This document shows positions 18,294-27,427 of a stretch of DNA of 64,000 nucleotides, piece by piece. This DNA comes from Alistipes sp. Marseille-P5061. Lineage in GTDB: Bacteria; Bacteroidota; Bacteroidia; Bacteroidales; Rikenellaceae. The stretch is taken from positions 253,120-317,119 of the forward strand of contig NZ_LT985748.1 of NCBI RefSeq assembly GCF_900290115.1, in the 5' to 3' direction. Numbering within the stretch: the first letter of the stretch is position 1; each line of letters begins with the position of its first letter. The notes below the pieces were generated by a model. That model was not told the origin of the DNA, ran no database searches, and saw nothing but the letters and a program-made list of their open reading frames with translations. The translations under genes were made by a program, and so were the position numbers.

Positions 18294-21002
18294 TCAAAGA
18301 CCCGTTATCTTCTTGATTTCATTGAGCTTGTTCAGCGCCTCGATGGGCGTCAGCGAATTGATGTCCAACCCCTTGATTTGGTCGCGAATCTGCACCAGCA
18401 CCGGGTCGTCGAGCTGGAACATCGAGAGCTGCATGTTCTGCGGCGAAGGGCTCTCGGCCGCCTCGCGCACGGCATGGGCCGAGGCCTTGCGCCCCCGCTC
18501 CTTGAGGCTGCGGCTGGGAACAATTTCGTTGTTGCCGTAGACCAGTTCGAGGTTGCGCAGAATCTCCTCGGCGCGGGCGACGACCGAGAGGGGCATGCCC
18601 GCCATGCGGGCCACGTGGATACCGAACGAGTGCTCGGTGCCGCCCCGCTCAAGCTTGCGCAGAAAGACGATTGTATTGCCCATCTCCTTGACCGCCACGT
18701 GGTAGTTCTTCACCCGCGGGCACATCTGCTCCATCTCGTTGAGCTCGTGGTAGTGGGTGGCGAAGAGCGTCTTGGCGCGGGCCGTAGGGTGGTTGTGGAG
18801 GTATTCGACCATGGCCCACGCAATCGAAATTCCGTCGTAGGTGCTCGTACCGCGGCCGATTTCGTCGAGCAACACCAGACTGCGGTCCGAGATGTTGTTC
18901 AGGATGCTGGCCGACTCGAGCATCTCGACCATGAAGGTCGACTCGCCCTGCGAGATGTTGTCCGAAGCGCCGACGCGCGTGAAAATCTTGTCGACGATGC
19001 CGATATGGGCCGACTCGGCCGGGACGAACGAGCCCATCTGGGCCATCAGCACGATGAGCGCCGTCTGGCGCAGCAGCGCCGACTTACCCGACATGTTGGG
19101 ACCCGTAATCATCATTATCTGCTGCTCCTTGTCGTCGAGCATCACGTCGTTGGGGACATACTGCTCGCCGACGGGCATCAGCGTCTCGATGACCGGGTGA
19201 CGCCCCTGCCGGATGTCGATGCGGCGCCCCTCGTCCAATACCGGACGCACGTAGTGACGCTCGCAGGCGATGCGCGCAAAGGACTGCAGGCAGTCGATGC
19301 CGGCGATGGTGGCTGCATTGCGCTGCAGCTGGGGCAGCGTACGGGCCACATAGGCAACGATTTCGGAGTAGATGCGCTGCTCGATGACAAGCATGCGCTC
19401 CTCGGCCCCCAGAATCTTCTCCTCGTACTCCTTGAGCTCCTCGGTGATGTAGCGCTCGGCGCTGGTGAGCGTCTGCTTGCGAATCCACGTCGGGGGAACC
19501 TTGTCCTTATAGGTGTTGCGCACCTCGATATAGTAGCCGAAGACGTTGTTGTAGCTGATTTTGAGGGACGGAATGCCCGTTGCCTCGCTCTCGCGCTGCT
19601 GGATGCGATTGAGGTAGTCCTTGCCGTGGAGCGCGATGCGGCGCAGGTCGTCCAGCTCGGCGTCGACCCCGTCGGCGATGACGCCCCCCTTCTGAATCTG
19701 GTTGTTCTGCGGGTCGGGGTAGATGTCGTGCGCCAGACGGTCGCGCACCTCCGTGAGGGGGTCGATGCGCTCGGCAAGCTGGTGGAGCCGGTCGGCATCG
19801 GTCGACTGCAGCAGCACCTTGAGCGTCTCGACCGCCGAGAGCGAATTCTTGAGCTGCACCAGCTCGCGCGGGGTGATGCGCGCGGCGGCGATGCGCGAAC
19901 CGATGCGCTCGAGGTCACCCACGGCCTCCAGCTGCTCGCGAAGCGCCTCGGCGAACTCCCCCTCGCGCGTGAGCAGCTCCACGATGTCGAGCCGCTCGTT
20001 GATGCGCGCCGGCTCCTTGATGGGCATGGCCACCCACCGCTTGAGCAGACGGCCGCCCATGGGGGTCAGCGTCCGGTCGATGACGTCGGCAAAGCCGTTC
20101 TTGCGGCCCGCGGCGCCGTTGGTCGAGAAGAGCTCCAGGTTGCGGATGGTGAACTTGTCAATCCAGACGTAGTCGTTCTGGTCGATGCGGGCGATGGAGG
20201 TGACGTGGCCGATGTTCTTGTGCTCGGTGAATTCGAGGTAGTGGAGGATGGCTCCCGCCGCCGAGATGCCCGTGGTGAAGTGCTCCACGCCGAAGCCCTT
20301 GAGCGACTGCGTGCCGAACTGGCGGCAGAGCTTTTCGCGGTTCACCTCCTCCGAAAAGACCCACTCGTCGAGGCGGTAGGTGTAGTACTTCGACCCGAAG
20401 GCCTGCGTAAAGTGCTCCTCGCAACCACGCTGGTAGATAATCTCTTTCGGAGCAAAGTTCGAGAGCAGCTTGTCGACGTACGAATCGCTCCCTTCAGAGA
20501 CGTAGAACTCGCCGGTCGAGATGTCGAGGAAGGCGACGCCGGTCGACTGGCGGCCGAAATAGATGGAGGCCAGATAGATGTTCTCCTTGTTCGAGAGGAT
20601 GTTCTCCTCGAGGACCACGCCGGGGGTCACCAGCTCGATGACGCCGCGCTTGACCAGCCCCTTGACCAGTTTTGGGTCCTCCAGCTGTTCGCAGATGGCG
20701 ACGCGCTCGCCCGCACGCACTAGCTTGGGCAGGTAGGTGTCGATGGCGTGGTAGGGGAAGCCGGCCAGCTCGACATACGACGCCGCGCCGTTGGCCCGCC
20801 GCGTGAGGGTGATGCCCAGAATGCCGCTGGCACGGATTGCATCCTCGCCGAAGGTTTCGTAGAAGTCACCCACGCGGAACAGCAGGATTGCATCGGGGTG
20901 CACCGCCTTGATGGAGTAGTATTGCTTCATCAGCGGGGTTTCGACATATTGCTTGTTGTCGGCCTTCGTTTTTTCGCTCTTTGCCACGGTCTTTTTCTTC
21001 AA
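18294..21002 (-). CDS. mutS: DNA mismatch repair protein MutS
   Basis: 902 residues. It binds mismatches and small loops and recruits MutL. The mismatch-reading F47-Y-E49 motif lies in GDFYETF. The lever and clamp regions follow, then the ATPase: Walker [10 protein letters not shown] near residues 631-640 and Walker [16 protein letters not shown], with ATHYHEL after it. A long Lys-rich N-terminal extension precedes the mismatch domain. The C-terminus ends in the short helical segment [14 protein letters not shown] typical of the dimer/tetramer region. It has its own consensus promoter. Confidence 0.97.
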   Translation of the reverse strand: MKKKTVAKSEKTKADNKQYVETPLMKQYYSIKAVHPDAILLFRVGDFYETFGEDAIRASGILGITLTRRANGAASYVELAGFPYHAIDTYLPKLVRAGERVAICEQLEDPKLVKGLVKRGVIELVTPGVVLEENILSNKENIYLASIYFGRQSTGVAFLDISTGEFYVSEGSDSYVDKLLSNFAPKEIIYQRGCEEHFTQAFGSKYYTYRLDEWVFSEEVNREKLCRQFGTQSLKGFGVEHFTTGISAAGAILHYLEFTEHKNIGHVTSIARIDQNDYVWIDKFTIRNLELFSTNGAAGRKNGFADVIDRTLTPMGGRLLKRWVAMPIKEPARINERLDIVELLTREGEFAEALREQLEAVGDLERIGSRIAAARITPRELVQLKNSLSAVETLKVLLQSTDADRLHQLAERIDPLTEVRDRLAHDIYPDPQNNQIQKGGVIADGVDAELDDLRRIALHGKDYLNRIQQRESEATGIPSLKISYNNVFGYYIEVRNTYKDKVPPTWIRKQTLTSAERYITEELKEYEEKILGAEERMLVIEQRIYSEIVAYVARTLPQLQRNAATIAGIDCLQSFARIACERHYVRPVLDEGRRIDIRQGRHPVIETLMPVGEQYVPNDVMLDDKEQQIMMITGPNMSGKSALLRQTALIVLMAQMGSFVPAESAHIGIVDKIFTRVGASDNISQGESTFMVEMLESASILNNISDRSLVLLDEIGRGTSTYDGISIAWAMVEYLHNHPTARAKTLFATHYHELNEMEQMCPRVKNYHVAVKEMGNTIVFLRKLERGGTEHSFGIHVARMAGMPLSVVARAEEILRNLELVYGNNEIVPSRSLKERGRKASAHAVREAAESPSPQNMQLSMFQLDDPVLVQIRDQIKGLDINSLTPIEALNKLNEIKKITGL

Positions 21003-21015
21003 AAAATAGTTCCTA

Positions 21016-21045
21016 CAAAGATAGCGGATTTTGCCGGCCGGTCAA
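21016..21045 (-). promoter_or_regulatory. Promoter of mutS
   Basis: Minus strand: TTG (21043-21045), 19-nt spacer, TATCTTTG (21016-21023), 14 bases before the ATG. The 5' leader would be very short. Confidence 0.6.
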
Positions 21046-21191
21046 AATGCCCCGCCGAAAAATTGCACGAAAAGCCGCTTCCTCCCGGCGCATCGGAACG
21101 CGCCACCCGGCATCGGCCGGCTGTGCGCGACGCCGACCGCATCGAACCGAAGCTTTAGATAATCGGAAGTAAATACCTGTTGGAAGATATC

Positions 21192-21812
21192 TTACCGGAA
21201 GACCTCGTCGAACATGCGGGCGTAGTGGGCGGTCTTCCACTCCAGCGGACGGGGATAGGCGCGCGACGAGGAGGGCATGCGCCAGAGCTGCAGCCGGCGA
21301 CCGTCAAGCGTGAAGGGCTGCGAACCGCCTACCTCGGGAACCGTCGCGATGCCGAGCTTGCGGCAGAGGGTTTCGGCGGCCTTCTGACCCGTCACCACCA
21401 CCGCGCAGCAGTGGGGCAGCCGGCGTATAAGGGCCGGGATGTCAGTTTCACGCACAACTTGAAGAAAATTGTCCGATGCGTTGCCTTTCAGGCGAATCAC
21501 CTCGCAGGCCGTATCGTACAGGGCGACCCCCTTCGTACGGAGGAACTCCTCGAGCCGTGCGCGGTCGAAGGCCTTGCGGTCGGGGGTCAGAAAGTGGTCG
21601 CGCTCCCCGAAGAAGTGGTAGCCGAAGATGCGCCACATGTCGTTCTGGAGGTTGGGGTAGTAGAACTCCATCGACCAGCGCCGGCGGGGCGGCGGGAAGC
21701 TCCCCAGCATTAGCAGCCGGGCATTTTCGGGCAGGAAGGGTTCGAGCGGATGGCGCTCGACGACGGGCTCCGAGGCCTGTTCCGCGGATTGAGGTATATC
21801 CTGTTTATTCAT
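21192..21812 (-). CDS. Uracil-DNA-glycosylase-family protein
   Basis: 206 residues, cytoplasmic. The fold suggests removal of uracil or mismatched pyrimidines from DNA. Visible family elements are the first motif LLMLGSFPPPRRRWSMEFYYPN, where family members carry the catalytic-loop G-S-F-P-P, the segment GVALYD, and the late RMPSSSRAYPRPL corresponding to the DNA-intercalation loop. It resembles the Mug/TDG-like branch more than Ung. It lies next to mutS and a helicase, a local cluster of DNA-repair functions on one strand. The biochemical substrate is not certain. Confidence 0.7.
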   Translation of the reverse strand: MNKQDIPQSAEQASEPVVERHPLEPFLPENARLLMLGSFPPPRRRWSMEFYYPNLQNDMWRIFGYHFFGERDHFLTPDRKAFDRARLEEFLRTKGVALYDTACEVIRLKGNASDNFLQVVRETDIPALIRRLPHCCAVVVTGQKAAETLCRKLGIATVPEVGGSQPFTLDGRRLQLWRMPSSSRAYPRPLEWKTAHYARMFDEVFR

Positions 21813-21847
21813 TGTTTATCAATATATTGCGCGCAAATGCACCTTTT

Positions 21848-23263
21848 CTATTCGAAGAAGCGTTCGTCGAAGTTGACCAGGTAGAGCCGTTCGGTTGCCC
21901 GCGTGAGAGCCGTGTAGAGCCAGCGCAGCATGTCGCGCGTCATCGGCTCGTCGCCGAAGATGCAGCGGTCGACGAAGACCGCCTTCCACTGCCCGCCTTG
22001 AGCCTTGTGGCAGGTAACCGCATAGGCGAACTTGACCTGCAGGGCGTTGAAGTGGGGATTTTCACGAATCTCCTTGAAGCGTTTCAGCTTGCTGCGGATG
22101 TCGAGGTAGTCCTTTTCGACCTCGTAGAAGAGCCGCGTGCTCTCCTCGCGCGTCAGCGAGGGGGACTCCGACGAGAGGGTGTCGAGCAGCACCTTGCAGG
22201 TGAGCTCCGTATCGTCGTAGTCGCCGAACGAGAGGGTAGCCTCGGCGAAGTGGAAGCCGTAGAGCTCCTCGAAGCGCCGCAGCCGCTTCAGGCAGGCGAT
22301 GTCGCCGTTGGCGATGAAGCTCATCGGACACTCCTTGTCGTGCTCGGTAAAGTAGTAGTTGTTCTTGACCACCATCAGCATGTCGCCGCTCTCAATCTCC
22401 TCCTCGGCGTAGAGCACGTTGTAGCGGATACCATTATTATAACGGTTCGCACGCTTGTTCGAACGGGTGATGACGATGCACTCGTCGCGCCCGTAGCGCG
22501 CATAGCAGTCCTGCAGCGTCTCGAGGAAGTCGCCGCCCTCAAGTGCGACGATATCCGGGAAATCCATGTTGAAACGCGGAATCTCGTAGATTCCCTGCTC
22601 GAGCATGCAGCGTACGAGCGTGGCATTGAAGAGGATACCCGACTGCGCCTCCTGGCGGACCACCTCGTCCATCGTGCCGTAGACCACCTCGCCGTAGGAG
22701 GACATCGCCTGCGGGTCGAGCGCCGGACTGAAATCGCACCCCACGGGCGGCAGCTGCGCGTTGTCGCCCACCAGGATGAGCCGGCAGCCGCGCCCGCTGC
22801 GGACATAGTCGACCAGGTCCTGCAGCAGCGAGCCGCTGCCGAACAGCGCATCGCCGCCAGGCATGTCGGCCAGCATCGAGGCCTCGTCAACGATGAAGAC
22901 GGCCCCCCGTTCTGGGTTGGGATTGAGCGAGAATTTCGATTCGTAGTCGGCATTGGTCCGCTGCCGGTAGATGCGCTTGTGGATGGTCAGCGCCTTCTCG
23001 TGGGCATACTGCGCGAGGACCTTGGCGGCACGCCCCGTGGGGGCCAGCAGGACGGGTTTCATCCCCATTTCGTGGAGCGCTCCGACCAATGCCGAGATGA
23101 GCGTGGTCTTGCCGGTTCCCGCATATCCGTTGAGCACGAAAATCTTCGAAAAATCGTCATCTGCAAGATAATCGGATAACTTTTCTACGATTTTTTTTTG
23201 CCCAGAAGTTGCTTCAAAACAAATTTTGGCGTAAATTTGGGTCGCAATACGTGTATTAAGCAT
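21848..23263 (-). CDS. RecD-like/Dda-like DNA helicase
   Basis: 471 residues. Superfamily 1B 5'-3' helicase motifs are clear: Walker A G46-YAGTGKT-53, Walker B IVDEASM with D126/E127, motif III LVGDNAQLPPVG, and the C-terminal YAVTCHKAQGGQWKAVFVD with a final WLYTALTRATERLYLV. It is shorter than E. coli RecD (608) and lacks recognisable RecB or RecC neighbours, so it probably works alone, as Dda or RecD2-type proteins do. The Bacteroidetes form is usually annotated as an AAA-family ATPase. It lies upstream of the glycosylase gene with a 35-bp gap and is likely cotranscribed with it. Confidence 0.85.
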   Translation of the reverse strand: MLNTRIATQIYAKICFEATSGQKKIVEKLSDYLADDDFSKIFVLNGYAGTGKTTLISALVGALHEMGMKPVLLAPTGRAAKVLAQYAHEKALTIHKRIYRQRTNADYESKFSLNPNPERGAVFIVDEASMLADMPGGDALFGSGSLLQDLVDYVRSGRGCRLILVGDNAQLPPVGCDFSPALDPQAMSSYGEVVYGTMDEVVRQEAQSGILFNATLVRCMLEQGIYEIPRFNMDFPDIVALEGGDFLETLQDCYARYGRDECIVITRSNKRANRYNNGIRYNVLYAEEEIESGDMLMVVKNNYYFTEHDKECPMSFIANGDIACLKRLRRFEELYGFHFAEATLSFGDYDDTELTCKVLLDTLSSESPSLTREESTRLFYEVEKDYLDIRSKLKRFKEIRENPHFNALQVKFAYAVTCHKAQGGQWKAVFVDRCIFGDEPMTRDMLRWLYTALTRATERLYLVNFDERFFE

Positions 23264-23305
23264 TTACCGGCATATTTGCGACAAACTTAATAACAAATAT
23301 TTAAA

Positions 23306-23941
23306 ATGAAAAGAATTGCTCAAATTATTCTGGGGGTAGTCATCCTGGGACTGGTCTATGTAATCTACGACCAGATTTCGACCCCGATTCGCTTTGACGA
23401 CGAAGTGAAAGTTCGGAATGCTCAGGTCATCGACCGCATCAAGGACATCCGTACGGCTCAGCGCTCCTTCAAGTCGAAGTACCAGCGTTTTACCGGCAGC
23501 TTTGATACGCTGATTTCCTTCGTGCTCAACGACTCCCTCGAGCTCGAGCGCAAGATTGTCGACGAGGACGACTCGGTTGCCATGGCCATGCTGAAGAAGT
23601 CCGGCCGCAAGAACGTCCAGAAGTTCAAGGTCGCAGTCATCGATACCGTATTCGCACCCAAGAAGCTCTCACGCGCCGATGTGGAGAACCTCCGTTACAT
23701 CCCCGGCACGGACAACAAGGCCCAGTTCATCATGGAGGCCGGCATCATCACGACCGAGTCGAAGGTGATGATTCCCGTTGTGGAGTGCCGCGCTCCCTAC
23801 AAGATGTATCTCGACACGGTTGAGTTCCGTCAGGATATCATCAACCTCATCGACAACGATGTCCACAACCTCCAGCGTTACCCGGGCATCAAGTTCGGTT
23901 CGATGGAAACCGGTAACAATGAGGCAGGTAACTGGGAATAA
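23306..23941 (+). CDS. Conserved membrane-anchored protein of unknown function
   Basis: 211 residues. An N-terminal membrane segment (about 5-22, AQIILGVVILGLVYVIY) anchors a soluble domain with the stretch RIKDIRTAQRSFKSKYQRFTGSFDTLISF. That stretch looks like the region after the helix in pseudopilin-like proteins, with KYQRFTGSFDTL reminiscent of a minor-pilin N-terminus, but no prepilin peptidase site is seen. I recognise it as a family conserved in Bacteroidales, without an assigned role. It is translationally coupled to the DUF3822 gene (23-nt overlap) and then rsmD. Confidence 0.7.
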   Translation: MKRIAQIILGVVILGLVYVIYDQISTPIRFDDEVKVRNAQVIDRIKDIRTAQRSFKSKYQRFTGSFDTLISFVLNDSLELERKIVDEDDSVAMAMLKKSGRKNVQKFKVAVIDTVFAPKKLSRADVENLRYIPGTDNKAQFIMEAGIITTESKVMIPVVECRAPYKMYLDTVEFRQDIINLIDNDVHNLQRYPGIKFGSMETGNNEAGNWE

Positions 23942-24527
23942 CGGAAACTCTCCCGATAAGACAGTGTCCATTCAGCTCATGTTGGATGGACACTCTTTTT
24001 CGGTAGAGAGCCTTCCTGCGGCCGAAGAGGCCGGAGGGCTCGGCTTCGAGCCGCTCACCCCGCGCACGATGCTCGTCCCGCGCGAGGCCTTTGCCGGGGA
24101 GCTGGCCGCAAGCTATCTTGCCGCCGAGGGGCTCGCACCACTCGAGGGCGAGTGTGCGGTGTGGAGCGATACGCAGCAGCAGACGGTGGCCGTGATGGCC
24201 ATCGACCGCGCGGTGCTCGACGCCCTGCATGCGAAGTACGGCGAGCGGCTCAGCTTCACCTCGCCGCTGCTCCACCAGCCGAAATTCTCGGGCAACGCCG
24301 TCTGGATGATGCGCTGCGGCTCGCTGCTCTACGTGAAGGTCTACCGCACCATCCTGCAGCTGGCCGAGGTCATACGGGCCGAAAACGACGCCGACGTGCT
24401 CTACTTCGTTGAACGCCTTGCCGGCATCTTCCCGCCGGCCGACTACGAGCTGCACGTAGAGGGGGAGGGCGGCGCCGCATTGCGCAAACTGCTCAAGGGA
24501 TACTACAAACGAATCGTATGCGAATAG
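23919..24527 (+). CDS. DUF3822 family protein
   Basis: 202 residues from the ATG at 23919, which overlaps the end of the upstream gene. The frame is open further left, but that part only mirrors the preceding gene. The opening VSIQLMLDGHSFSVESLP is characteristic of DUF3822, a Bacteroidetes-specific family with an actin/ASKHA-like fold by family annotation. No catalytic residue is obvious. The last codons overlap the rsmD start (ATGCGAATAG), so the three genes form a tightly coupled operon. The function is unknown. Confidence 0.75.
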   Translation: MRQVTGNNGNSPDKTVSIQLMLDGHSFSVESLPAAEEAGGLGFEPLTPRTMLVPREAFAGELAASYLAAEGLAPLEGECAVWSDTQQQTVAVMAIDRAVLDALHAKYGERLSFTSPLLHQPKFSGNAVWMMRCGSLLYVKVYRTILQLAEVIRAENDADVLYFVERLAGIFPPADYELHVEGEGGAALRKLLKGYYKRIVCE

Positions 24528-25054
24528 TCAGCGGAAAATACAAGGGACGTGCCATCAACCCGCCGCGCAACCTGCGTGCACGGCCGACCACCGATTTTGC
24601 CAAGGAGAACCTCTTCAACGTGCTGGGCAATCTGGTCGACTTCGAGGAGTGCGACGTACTCGACCTCTTCGCCGGCACGGGCTCCATCAGCTACGAGTTT
24701 GCCTCGCGCGGAGCACGGAGCGTCACGTCGGTCGAAATCAATCCGGTGCACTACAACTTCATCCGTCAGACGGCCGCGCAGCTCGGCATCGACAACATGT
24801 ATGTCGTCAAGGCCAATGTCTTCCTCTACCTGAAGAGCTGCACGAAGCGCTTCGACATCATCTTCTCGGACGCCCCCTACGACCTGGAGGGGAGCGAACG
24901 GGTCATCGACCTGGTGCTCGGCGGCGATTTGCTGCGCGAAGGGGGAATGCTGATTTTCGAACACTCGAAGCAGCACGATTTTTCCGCACATCCCTGCTTC
25001 TGGCAGTTAAGGAGTTACGGAAGCGTGCAGTTTTCTTTCTTCAAAAAAGCGTAG
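24518..25054 (+). CDS. rsmD: 16S rRNA (guanine(966)-N2)-methyltransferase
   Basis: 178 residues. It methylates G966 of 16S rRNA in the small subunit using S-adenosylmethionine. The N-terminus MRIVSGKYKGRAI and RPTTDFAKENLFN are diagnostic, and the SAM-binding DLFAGTGSISYE lies at about 49-60. The catalytic motif, usually D-P-P-Y, reads D118-A-P-Y121 here, a small but noticeable change. It overlaps the DUF3822 gene by ten bases. The tRNA-Asp promoter starts just after its stop codon. Confidence 0.92.
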   Translation: MRIVSGKYKGRAINPPRNLRARPTTDFAKENLFNVLGNLVDFEECDVLDLFAGTGSISYEFASRGARSVTSVEINPVHYNFIRQTAAQLGIDNMYVVKANVFLYLKSCTKRFDIIFSDAPYDLEGSERVIDLVLGGDLLREGGMLIFEHSKQHDFSAHPCFWQLRSYGSVQFSFFKKA

Positions 25055-25061
25055 CAAGGTA

Positions 25062-25091
25062 TTGCAGAATTGAAAAAATGCATTACCTTTG
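25062..25091 (+). promoter_or_regulatory. Promoter of tRNA-Asp
   Basis: TTG (25062-25064), 19-nt spacer, TACCTTTG (25084-25091), 19 bases before the tRNA. A textbook match. Confidence 0.75.
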
Positions 25092-25110
25092 CACTCGCAA
25101 TACCGAAAGG

Positions 25111-25187
25111 GGTGCGTTAGTTCAGCTGGTTAGAATACGTGCCTGTCACGCACGGGGTCAGGGGTTCGAGTCCCCTACGCACCGCCA
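25111..25187 (+). tRNA. tRNA-Asp (anticodon GTC)
   Basis: 77 nt. The acceptor GGTGCGT pairs with ACGCACC, followed by discriminator G and encoded CCA. The anticodon loop holds GTC between GTGC-type stem arms, and the T-loop is TTCGAGT. The last 17 bases, plus five beyond, recur exactly at 33204-33225, which marks this gene as the attachment site of the element that follows. Confidence 0.95.
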
Positions 25188-25295
25188 GAGAGAGGGCCAA
25201 AGAAGGTCCTACAAAAGCAAAAGCCTTGTAAACGAGCAGTTTACGAGGTTTTTTTGTTTTTGGATTATCTGCATGAGAAAGCAAAAAACAACCGG
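25171..25295. repeat. Left attachment repeat (attL) at tRNA-Asp
   Basis: 25171-25192 matches 33204-33225 over 22 identical bases, starting in the T-arm and running past the CCA. Beyond it, homology to the right copy continues imperfectly through the terminator to the shared GAGAAAGCAAAAAACAACC (ending at 25295 and 33362). The right copy has about 35 extra bases before its terminator. Confidence 0.8.
25224..25255 (+). terminator. tRNA-Asp terminator
   Basis: CCTTGTAAAC (25224-25233) pairs with GTTTACGAGG (25239-25248), followed by seven T. A near-copy lies behind the right attachment site. Confidence 0.85.
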
Positions 25296-25436
25296 TTTCT
25301 GGTGTCCAAATCGGTGGACTTTTTCCGAGGGCCGAATCGTCCACCGAATAAGCATTTAACTCATTGATTTGCATCGTATTTCATCTTGACGCAAAAGGCT
25401 CTTGAAAGTAATTTTGCAACCTGTAAATACGATGTT

Positions 25437-26654
25437 ATGGAAAGGACAACCTGCACGCTGATTTACTACCTGCGCAAGACCCGGATCGACAAGGAAGGGA
25501 AAGCGCCGATTTATGTACGCCTCACAGTCAACGGCCAACGTGCCGAAGTTTGTGCTCGGGCCCGCATCTTGCCCCGGTATTGGAATCAATCCCGAGGCAA
25601 GGCTGTGGAAAACAACCGGGAAGGCCGTGAGATTAACCGGCTGCTGGAGGCCATCTCGTTCAATATTGCGCAAACGCGACGCACGCTGGAGGCAGAAGGG
25701 AAAGAGATTACGGCTACGGGGATTATGGATCGCTACCTGGGCAAGGACCTTCCCGAACGCCATACCCTGATGGAGGTCTTTCGGGAACACAACAAACGGT
25801 GCCGGGCTTTGATCGGAATCGACTTCACCGCATCGACCGTACAGCGTTACGAGAGTCTGATGCGCATCACGGGGGAGTTTCTGCTAAAGGAGTATGGCTC
25901 CGAGGATCTCTATCTGGACGAATTGCCGGTCCATTTGGTCGAGGATTATGAGTTCTACATGAAGACCGAGAGACGATGCGTTCACAATACGGTGATGAAG
26001 AATCTGAAAAACTTCAAGAAGATCATCCGCATTGCGCAAAGCAACGGATGGGTTCCGAAGGACCCGTTTCACGGCAAACATATCCACATGGAGCCGGTCG
26101 ACCGACCTTTTTTGGAGAAACAGGAGTTTTTGTCGATGCTCCACAAGGAGATCTCGATCCCTCGATTGGCGCAGGTCCGCGACATCTTCTGTTTCTGCTG
26201 TCTGACGGGGCTGGCCTTTACGGACGTGCAACAGCTCAAGGCGGAGCATCTCGTGGTGGACATCCACGGCAAGATCTGGATTCGCAAGGCGCGGCAGAAG
26301 ACCAAGAACATGTGCAACATTCCGCTGCTCGACGAGGCGCAAAAGATCCTCGACCGTTACAGGGAACACCCCTACTGCCAGACGCGCGGCGTGCTGCTTC
26401 CCGTATGCAGCAACCAGAAGATGAACTCCTACTTGAAGGAGCTGGCCGACATCTGCGGCATCCCCAAAAATCTGTCGACTCATTGTGCGCGCCATACGTT
26501 CGCAACCCTGACGCTGGCCAGCGGCGCGACGATCGACAACGTTGCCAAGATGCTCGGCCATGCCAACGTCAACATGACGCGCCGCTATGCGAAGGTCCTC
26601 GACTCGTCGATTATGCGCGACATGGAAGTCGTCGCCGAAAATATGGCGTTGTAG
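25437..26654 (+). CDS. Tyrosine-type site-specific recombinase (element integrase)
   Basis: 405 residues from the ATG at 25437; an in-frame ATG at 25386 is less likely. An arm-binding domain at the N-terminus (TLIYYLRKTRIDKEGKAPIY) is followed by a SAM-like core-binding domain (about 105-210). The catalytic domain contains the Lys region IRKARQKTKN, H-x-x-R in STHCARHTFATLT, LGHANVNMT and the nucleophile in RRYAKV. The usual first catalytic Arg (TGLR) is Ala in TGLAFTDV, as in many Bacteroidetes integrases that tolerate a change there. It should excise and integrate the element at the tRNA-Asp repeats. Confidence 0.88.
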   Translation: MERTTCTLIYYLRKTRIDKEGKAPIYVRLTVNGQRAEVCARARILPRYWNQSRGKAVENNREGREINRLLEAISFNIAQTRRTLEAEGKEITATGIMDRYLGKDLPERHTLMEVFREHNKRCRALIGIDFTASTVQRYESLMRITGEFLLKEYGSEDLYLDELPVHLVEDYEFYMKTERRCVHNTVMKNLKNFKKIIRIAQSNGWVPKDPFHGKHIHMEPVDRPFLEKQEFLSMLHKEISIPRLAQVRDIFCFCCLTGLAFTDVQQLKAEHLVVDIHGKIWIRKARQKTKNMCNIPLLDEAQKILDRYREHPYCQTRGVLLPVCSNQKMNSYLKELADICGIPKNLSTHCARHTFATLTLASGATIDNVAKMLGHANVNMTRRYAKVLDSSIMRDMEVVAENMAL

Positions 26655-27120
26655 CCCAATGACGGAGAGCTGAACCAACGGGAAATATCCCGGTTTTTAT
26701 TCCAACGTAGTACCTCGGCTGTTTCCGGTTAACTTGGCTCCTCGTTGAGCCGGAACGAGTATTTGTAACTCGGAGTTTGAGATAGAGGGTTGTGCTTTCG
26801 CTGACAGGTTATTCGATGGATGATTTGGGGTTCGACTTGGGAGAACACCGCCCGCCTCGCAGAGCGAGGACCTTTGTCGGACAAACCGCCGGTTGTCGGA
26901 CAAAGGTACACCTCGCTCCCGTCAGGCGGCGGGTACTGCTCCGGCATTCGCAGAGGACAATTCCTCTCCCGAAAGAGCATCTCCGAAACGAAAAATCACG
27001 GGCGGATTCTCCGCTGCAATATTACGAGAATCTTCAGGGATTAAAAAGCGCGGTTGTCGGCCATGCAAGGCCATAATCCTTTTCGGGAATCTTCTACTGT
27101 GATGCTCCTGCCCCCCCGGG
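26655..27120. other. Spacer after the integrase; palindromic repeats, no gene
   Basis: TTTGTCGGACAAA (about 26872-26884, a perfect 6-bp inverted repeat around one base) is followed by a second TTGTCGGACAAA about 20 bp on. The rest gives only short, unconvincing frames. Confidence 0.4.
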
Positions 27121-27243
27121 TTCAACATCACCGAAATCGCCGAGGCCGCAGGCTTCGTCTCGCCCAGCCATTTCACCCGCATGTTCAAGACCCGGGGGGG
27201 CTCACCCATCCAACTGGCGCAAGACGCAGGGTGGAGAGAACTC
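27121..27243 (+). pseudogene. Remnant of an AraC-family DNA-binding domain
   Basis: The frame reads FNITEIAEAAGFVSPSHF then TRMFKTRGG-S-P, a clear match to the second helix-turn-helix of AraC-type regulators (usual form: ITEIA..VGF.SPSYFTR.FKK..G.SP). Both sides degenerate at runs of G or C (about 27111-27120 and 27193-27200). No start codon or first helix-turn-helix is present. It may be what is left of a regulator of the fimbrial operon. Confidence 0.65.
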
Positions 27244-27280
27244 CATTTGGTAACTCCGGCCGGCCTCTGACGGCCCCGAA

Positions 27281-27365
27281 TTCTTGCCTAAACAACAATT
27301 TTTCTTGCCTAAACGACAAAATTGGCGGCCGGAACTTTCCAGTTCCGGTTTTTCTGTTAATTTTG
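27281..27365 (+). promoter_or_regulatory. Control region of the fimbrial operon
   Basis: TTCTTGCCTAAAC occurs at 27281-27293 and 27302-27314, 21 bp apart (two helical turns), like a tandem operator. CCGGAACT (27329-27336) pairs with AGTTCCGG (27341-27348) before five T, a terminator-like hairpin. TAATTTTG (27358-27365) fits the -7 element, 62 bases before the first gene, but no TTG -33 element is present. An activator-dependent promoter would fit this layout. Confidence 0.5.
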
Positions 27366-27427
27366 TTCTCGAACCATGTCCCGAAACCAGGCTTCCCGGC
27401 TTCCATCCGAACAAAATTTCCAATACC

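Noticed and set aside
8022-20723. Very long open frames opposite the TonB receptor, hut operon and mutS (up to about 870 codons)
   Set aside because: They are antisense shadows of GC-rich genes: their translations are rich in Arg, Val, Ala and His without domains, and the opposite strand carries clear families.
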